Below the pieces are notes generated by a model, which was not told the origin of the DNA, made no database searches, and saw only the letters and a list, made by a program, of their open reading frames with translations. From Saccoglossus kowalevskii (taxonomy: Eukaryota > Hemichordata > Enteropneusta > Harrimaniidae), in contig NW_003105601.1 of NCBI RefSeq assembly GCF_000003605.2, positions 96,396 to 116,006 on the forward strand: 19,611 nt of DNA, given 5' to 3'. The stretch's first letter is position 1. Each line of letters opens with the position of its first letter. Below, piece by piece: positions 8,754 to 17,700 of this stretch. A program made the translations under genes and the position numbers.

Positions 8754-11700
8754 CTATAATTTGCAGAAATCAATACTTCAATATATGCTAGGAGCAAGGT
8801 AGCCACGGGACTTGTTCTTATGCTTAGAGTTTTCCATTTTCCCGATCAACCCGATCAACACGTACAAGCCAAATGTCACTATAACATAGCTCAATGAAAG
8901 CGATCAATCAAAAGGGATAATGAAAACTGGGATACATTTAAGGAGCAAACGTGTGGTTGTCTTGTTCTCACAATATCTTGGCGTCTATCAGCGTATAACG
9001 CCTGTTCAGGAACAAAGATGTAATAGTTCTATATTTATAAACAAATATGTTATATTCTCTATGTTAATTGGTGATCAAAACGCATCTCTACAATAAGGAA
9101 ATTAACACACATGTTCTCATACCTAGCAAAACGTTGGTGGTCTCTGCGCGTTGATTTTATTGCAGACTGAATTAATAATATACTGAAGATGTCTCTCTGG
9201 GAATAAATAAAAAACAAGATTGTTTATCTGAATATAAAAAACTGCAATAAATTTGTTTTCTGTGATTCACAAATAACTCGAACAAATATATGATTCATAT
9301 TGACACGAATTAGTATGTATAATTCACAAAAGATTGACATCATACGCAATGATCAGCGCAGTGGTAACTAAAATATTATCATCTAATCTGAAGTATACGA
9401 GTTCCGTTTCAATAGTGCAATGCCGAACCCAGGGCTAAACACTGACCTAACTGTTAAGGATTAACAGGATAATCCAATGTGCTATATAAAAATGATTATC
9501 TTTTCGGACCAGGTAACATATCGCAGTCGGTTTAACCCTTTTGTTCTCCTTGTTGCTGTGTACAACACTTCGCATTATTTATAATGTATTAAAAACTTAT
9601 GATATTTGTGTTTGACTTGTTTTCTGGTAAGCGACAATGTTCATAAATGGCGTGCGATTAAACATTAGTACCTGTGGGTTACTTCCAGAAATATTGTGTA
9701 TATTATATCTTACGGGGTTAAGAATATCTACAACGTCAGCAAAATCACCATGATGGTACGCAGTCAACGATTCACAAATAGATATCCCAACGTCTGAGAA
9801 AGCTTTCGCTATCGTATGATCTTCTCTCTTACTCCTGAAAAAAAAATGTTTAAAATTAAATTTTATTGACCTATACCTTAACACACACACGATATTGGCC
9901 ATACTGTTTAGGATTTTGGTAAACGACAAAAAAACAAATAGTTATAATGTATACTTTGTCTTTTGCTTTTGAGTAACTCAAAATATCACCAGCCATATTA
10001 CCCTATATAAACTATGTGTTTGAATGAACACCGTTTTCCAGTATACAGGCTTCAATAATAACAAAAACAATTTTATATTTACAATCATGAAGGAAAATTA
10101 AGATTTATAATCTCCATATACATACGTGAGTGATTGACAATCTTCATATGAATACAAATGTATTACTTAATAATGTAAATTCACTACAATGAATAGTATT
10201 TGCCTTGCAATCTGAATATGATTAACAGTGGTGTAGAATAATTAAGCGATTAGACTGGTGGATTAAAATAGTCATGAGCAATATTTGATTGTCAGATGCA
10301 GATGTCAGATATATATATACAAGTGTGTGGTTTGCAATCTCCATATATACATTCAAGTGTGTATTTTAGAATCTCCATATAGATACAAGTGTGTGTGGTT
10401 TGCAATCTCTATATAAATACAAGTGTGGTTTGCAATCTCCATATAAATACAAGTGTGTATTTCACAATCACAATATAAATACAAGTGTGTATTTTACAAT
10501 CTCAATATACATACAATTGTGTATTTTACAATCAACATATATATACAAGTGTGTAGTTTACAATCTCCATATAAATACAAGTCGTGGTTTACAATGTCCT
10601 TATAGATGTGGTAAGTGTGTGGTTCATAAAATATCAATACATGAAAATGGTTAGTTTATGGAAAATTTATATATGAATGCACACTTGTTGAGTACAAATG
10701 TGAATGCACAATCTTCGGATTAGTACTATGTTGTTCCCAATCTTCTCACGTAAGGTATTACAATTACAGATGAATACAAGTATGTGCTATACAGTATGTG
10801 AATGTATATGTGTGTCTTAAAATCACCAGGGTAATACGCGTATGTAATATGTAATAATACCTTACAAAATGCTTTATTGATTGAAGAAAATTGGCAGCGG
10901 CTTCATCTTGTTTTGCTCCCAGGGCAACCATCATATACAATACGTCATTGTACACTAGCGCATGGTCGTTGAAATGAGGTTGACATAAACTATAGACTTT
11001 CTTCCATCTATTTCCGACATCAACACCTAGTTCAATGTAGCAAAATTACCAGATGAATAATGTAGAAAACAAAAGCTAGAGTTCCCAAAAATACTATAGA
11101 AATTGAAGCTATGTAACTACAGCTATGAGATAACTCAGGGGGAAGATTATTTCCGTACGATAAATACATCAAATGCGTCGATACATAAAAACTGTATAAG
11201 TAAAATGCACCTTCGAACTCTAGTCGTTGAAGAAGCATCACTAGATCCAAGATGTCAAATCTTGTACCAGAGCCTAATCGACAAGTCGCCTTCCATTTGC
11301 GAATATATAGGGATGTTACAAAATGTTACAAATGTTAGTTAGAAATATACTTTGTATCTTGATTTATTTCTATGGAATAAGTATATTTGCAAGGAAAAAA
11401 ATGTCGATGTGAGAACGGAGGCATGTTATTCGCACTTACGATCTCGTCATACAAGTCCAATGCAGATGCATAATCACCCTGTAGAAAATAAACAAAATGC
11501 ATGAACATTAAGCATTGGTTAAGGCGTTGGATTCAATTTTGTGCGTATATATTTTTTTCATGACGGATGTTAAATATTGTTATTCACATCTTACTTTTTC
11601 AATGTAATAAAGGCTCAAGTGCCAATAGATGTGACCATGGTAGCAATGTTTCTGTAAAAAAACAACAACAACGTGGTGAAAGTATGGCCACTTCTGTTTT

Positions 11701-14700
11701 TGTTTTTTTCATATTCAAAATTATTAGCCTCACTTCATACTGTTGACAGTTCTGTACAAGTTATATTACAAATGTATATAAGATGTAAGATCAATGAAAT
11801 ATACACATTTGTATATGTTTTACAACGGGTAGTATTTGTGTGTCGCATATTTAGTTCGTCCTTTAATTAGCTCTAGGAGTTATGGTGCTCTAGGTTTGAA
11901 ATGTTGGCACTTTATTCGCGAGATGCTGTTTGTACTTTCAGTATATTTCACTTGTGATAGACTCCTAAACATGGTGTTGCACCACACTGGCCATGTTATC
12001 CTGCGTTTATGCCTAAATTGATTTGGACGAAAAACTAGCTCATAAAAAACAATGTAACCAAGATAGTGAAGATGCGATTGTCAAAGATTATTATGTTGAT
12101 AGTATTATCTATACAATTTCAGCAAAACTTCCGGATAATCGTTTGTAAAAGCATAACATATTGGTGTAATATGTTCACTTGGCCCATAATTCCACTAGAT
12201 TTTACTATATACACAATATGAGCAATTCTATGTTTTATGACCAAACTATTTCAAACAAATTTGTAGGGATATTGTAAATAAATCCAAATACCTGATATTG
12301 ATTAACTGATGTTTTCAAATAGTGTATACCTTCATCATATCTACACTGCATTTCCATTACATGTGCTATTACATGGGTTGCCCAACCATCACACGCGTTC
12401 AACTCCAATGCCTAAGGGAAGAAAAAAAACAACATGTACAGATTGAATATTGTTCAATATCATCTTCAAATAAAAAAACGAATGCACATGTTATTATAGT
12501 TTAAAACGCAATCATTTTAGCAATACATACCTGGCGGGCCTCTGTTTCTGCTTCATTGAAAAGATATGTTTCTTCTAATCCAAAAGCGTATGTACTTTTC
12601 AAATACCTGACAGTAAACGAACTCACAGATAATATATTCATATAGAAATCAAGCTTATATATACTGTGATAATTTTAAGTGATGTGTAAATGAAAAGCAC
12701 AAATGTTATGACAACAACCCATTGCACATGATTTGGGATACATGCATCCCGTCTACCCGTGGCGTAATGGTATGTCTCAAGCAGTTGCATGGTGATTGTG
12801 AAATACATTGGAATGTGCTAAACCCAGTGCTGTTGGCAATGAAAATAGATATTACATCATTAACCTGAGTTTCCTAATTTACATTGGTGGAGATTGGATA
12901 AAGGTGGTTGGCATCACCTATAAACTGATTTGTCTGATATCTCGAGAACATTTTATTGTTTGCATGGCCATAATTGTAGTATTTAGGTTGAAACATGTGT
13001 GAAAACCTTTAGTCAGGAAGGTGATCTGACTTAATCCTGTAATATCCTGTAACGCTGATTCCTGGCCCAGTGAGGTTACCCTATACAGGGGTACATATGC
13101 AGACGTGTTCTGCAGTAATCCCTGCCAATCAACAGGAACCGCTGAAGCTCAGTTCCTGAAATACACAGTAGCAGCTGATAGCAGTGCAGTTGCTTATACT
13201 CCCTGGACACAGAGCACGAGTTTCAATTGTAATGGAGCTGCTTGGACAGTGTGCCAAAAACGAAGGAACGCAACATTGTACATTTGCGTTCATTGAGAGT
13301 GGAGTGTTCCTAGCAACATAGATCAAGTCTAGGATTTTATTTGTTTACTGTGTATCGCCATTCCTTGCTGATTCAATTGACTAGCTTGATTTCTAAATAA
13401 GGAATGTGCAAAAAAATCTTCATTTTGTTGATTCTAGTAAAACATTTGTGACATGACCCTAACAATATACTTTTGGCATAATGCCAATTAAAAAATGACA
13501 CTTGTACTTGTATTGTAACAATGCTCTTTGCTAAACTTTGATGATATGGCATTTAATTGGGATAAATGTTTTAGATTATGAAGCTAATTACAAAGCCTGA
13601 GAGTGTATGCTTCCAGCTGTGATTGTTGTCTAATCAGTTCTGGATTGAAATGAGAAAGGTAAGAATGTCTAATATATTCCATCTTACCAAGTTTGATGAT
13701 GTGATATTATTAGGTTGTCATATGTCATGTCATATATCAGCAAATAATAATACATTTGCCAAACCGTGTTGTTGGAGCTTGTGCTTCATATCAAGTCTTA
13801 CCTGACATTACCAGCTCACAAGCCTTTATTTGCGGAATATGACTGAGCGTATTCTGGTATAGATGTTCAAGACAATTGTTGGATATTGCAGTCACAAAAA
13901 TTAAAACTCAGTAGTTATTATTCTAACACCATGTGAATATATTCTTCGTGCAGATGAGAAGCACTTACTCCATGATGTCAAAAGAAATAGTTATGATTGG
14001 CAGACTGATTCTGACATGATGGAAGAACTCCCAAAGCCTAGAACCCAAAAAAACTTAAATTGGACTCGAGGACATTCAGACGTACGACAGCTGTAAAATT
14101 AAAAAGCTAAAACCAATCATGTCCAACTGAATACAATGGTGTATATTAGCCAGGAACGTATGCACTGTAACTGAGACAACTCATTTATTGGCAGGACATT
14201 TGTTATGTGTGCAATACAATATAGTGTTATGTGAAATATATTTTGTATAGCATCTTCACTTCTTTAGCATTGCATATAATAAAACAATTCTCAATAAAAT
14301 GATTTTAAGCATCTATTGGAACATTCATTATTATGTCACAGAAGTTTGAATGGTCAGCAAGATACCGGAGATGGAGAGTGCCAGAAGGGTGCCGTACATG
14401 TTGCTCAAGATGGTGAGTGCTAGCAAGATACTGTCAATACCGTTGGAGGTGGTGAGTGCCAGCAAGGTACTGTAAATGTTGCTGGAGGTGGCGAGTGCAA
14501 GCAAGATACTGTAAATATCCAATTATACTACCCCATGAATCTAGGGAACATATCTAAATGTTACCATGTTATATCACTTTTTGCTGAAATGTGTTTCAGT
14601 GTGAAATCCCTATCTGAATTATCTTTTTATAGATTTCTTTATGCTGTTGGCAACCCTACCATATAAAAATACAGATCAAGATCCAACAATTTACTTGTTT

Positions 14701-17700
14701 ATTAAAGAGACAGAAACCTCATATATTGTGTTGTTGTTATTTATTGTACTCGTTATCGCTATATTTTCCCCCTGTACTGCCTCAGTTGTGATGAGAGACT
14801 TCCATCTAACGATCCCCCACCTCGTGACAGTAGACGAGCTAAATGGAGAAGACTTATAAGATAAGCACGTTATAGTACCAGAGACGTCTATTATTAGACC
14901 TGTATTGAAGATAATCTACGAGCTCTTAAATATGGAGTAGCTCCAAAAATTCCCCCTCGCATTTTTTGAATTTAGATAAAAGAACCTCACTTCAATTTTC
15001 GGCCCAATAAGAATAAAAAATAAGTCTCTTCGGATTACTAGCATCAATTTCCGAAGATGTTCCTCTCACGTATTGCATTATAATATATTACACAAAAATA
15101 TGGTATTCTGTCGTGGCTTTGTTTACCGACGCTTTGTGACAGACCAACGAATGTTATAGCTTACACGTACGATGTGCAAAATAGTTATTGTGAAAATAAC
15201 AGTATAGTCAAGTGCTCATGATTATTGGAAGCACATGAAATTACAATTATTAAGAACTTGTTCTGAACTTACCCATACATACTTTGAGAGACCTTTTTCG
15301 ATTCCCAATATGGTTTAACACGCGCAATGCAGTCTCTGTATTGTGTCATTTTGCCACAGAAGAAATAACTATCAACAGCAAATCGCAAAGCCAGGGCATC
15401 GGTCGGGTGACGTAGTAAAATATCTTCCCACGTGTTGATTGCCTCTCTGAGATAGCTACGAAACATGTAACAAGTTTACTAATGTGGCATAGTGCCCATG
15501 CAAAGTAAAAATAAGTACGAACAACTTCAATAAATTAGTTTATTCAATATAACAATTAAGTTTGAACTTACTAACCCTTCCGAAAACAGTTTAACTGCGT
15601 TAACGTGTAACTTTTCTTTCCATGTCAGAATATTATTGTTCTTTGCTATTTGTACCATTGATTCAATGTCGTGTTTTAGCTCAGCGTTATTCCAGGTTGA
15701 TGTCATCGTACCAAGTAATTTAAGTCCATTTGACACAGCTAATCCGAGAACTGAAAGTGTAAATTAGGGTATAAATATATTAGTCAAAACAAATCAATCG
15801 TAATTTTTCCAATATGAATATGTTTGACTAAAACATTTAATCTGAATATAATTAAAAAAAAATAACTTCATTATTAATTATAGATGATATACTACATCTT
15901 ATTGTCATTACGCAATATATTTCGATTCCATACATATATGTCCTCACCGAAATTAGGGTCAGCCGCTCTCATTTTATCCACGGCACCAGCCATTCCACCA
16001 ACACTGTCTTCTGAAAACCCACTTACGTACTAAATGCAAACCATACATAATTGGAAGGACTAGAATGTGACAAAGTGAATTACAATACTCTCGAAGTGTC
16101 GCATCTCTTTATGAACGTCACAATGAACAAAATAATGAATCTAGAAAAGTATCTTAGTCATCACATATAATAAATAATTATCTTTCATTGGAATTTTATT
16201 AATCGACATTTTAGCCTACCTGTGTCACAACAGCATTATACATTTTATCCTACCTGTGTCACAACGGTGTCATACAATTGTATCATATCTGTGTGGCAAC
16301 GGCATCATATATTTTAGCAACGGCATCATATATTTTAGCCTACCTGTGTTACAGTGGCGTCATACATTTTAACTTACCTGTGTCACAGCGGCGTCATACA
16401 TTTTTGCAGCTTCATTGCTGGTAGTTGACAAACGAAGTCCCACATTTGCCCATTCCTGAAACAACATACAAGATTGAATATATGCGTCCATGTTCATTAA
16501 TGTATTTTTCCCACCATTAATGCTGTATTACCACCAAAAAATACTGGACAATTCTATCCAAACCACCGTCAAGTAAAATAAATTATTATACATCTGTCAC
16601 CGTAACGCCATAATTTACAGCGTGTCGTAATTTTGACGTATTGCACTGGGTATTTTCATTCTATCATATAAAGAAACGCGAATTCCAAATATAGAACGAT
16701 TACACGTGTAAGCGTTCTCTAATAATAAAAATCAAACATGGCTGCCTCCAGGGTTTGACCGGACCGCACACAAAGAAGTTTGCTAAATCTGTTCTAAACG
16801 TTTTATAGTTCTGCATTACCATGATGTATTCCTGGGAGGAAGAGATGTATAATAATAAGGTTATTATGAGGATACTGCAAAGTATACACTCAGACAGTAC
16901 GCGATCGCATCGACATCCGCTGCGCGTCGGTCGATAATGCCGTTGTACTTTTTTCGTGCATACTATGTAGTATCCTTGTAATAACTTTATATTATGCTAA
17001 ATGTATGTTAATAAAAAAATGGCGCCGTCGGTTTTTGTCTTTTTATAACAAGCTTGACACATGATGATAATCTATGCAAATGTAGTACAATAAAATCATA
17101 ACACACATCACCACCATCTACCTGAGTTACTTAATTAATATAATTTGAAAAACAAATCAAGTGATATAATGTACCAAACAATAACCACCAACATGATATT
17201 TTGCCATATGTTTAGCTAAGATGTGATTCGATTGCTTTAATACTGAAACTAGCCTGATATTATTATTTTTGTTATATATATCATTTTATTTTTATAATAA
17301 ACGTGTTATTTATATCATTAGATATTCATTATTTTACATTTATTCATTTAATTATTTATTATCATTAAAGGGAAACCGCTTAATCAAAAGGATAGCACCA
17401 AGTGCTCATGGATAATTTCAATTCCGCCTCCGTTCACTGTGTTAACTAATGCTTATTGTTGCACATTGTGTCATTGATCTCCTGTTCTGAAGTATTCTGA
17501 AATATGATAAATCTAATAATCATCGCAGCCTGTACGTGAATGGCTGCTAGCCACAGACATGCGGTCGGTCAGTACGATGTTTACCTGTCCGATTGTACGG
17601 CTGGTGGACCTATTGCCTGTGTTGTCGATCACTACCTTGTGTATTGTAATATAAACCACAGACACGTCAATGCGCCAGAGTCTATAAACCACAACCTAAG

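Larger units (their letters stand above)
12607..15272 (-). other. Intron 5, minus gene (largest intron)
   Basis: 2666 bp. Contains a cysteine-rich open stretch on the plus strand (13030-13293) and the 39-bp minisatellite (14352-14518). The rest, including 14640-15060, shows no gene that I can support. Confidence 0.75.

Noticed and set aside
10391-10654. 87-codon ORF with Y-K-Y-K-C repeats
   Set aside because: It is the translation of the 31-bp minisatellite.
11032-11250. 72-codon minus-strand ORF with membrane-like tail
   Set aside because: It is exon 10 read through its donor into the intron; the hydrophobic part is intronic.
12745-12800. tRNA-like A-box wording (TGGCGTAATGG)
   Set aside because: No B box follows at a suitable distance and no cloverleaf can be drawn.
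14641-14859. Plus-strand ORF with a hydrophobic stretch
   Set aside because: Lies in intron 5 antisense; one membrane-like run in AT-rich DNA is not enough to call a gene.
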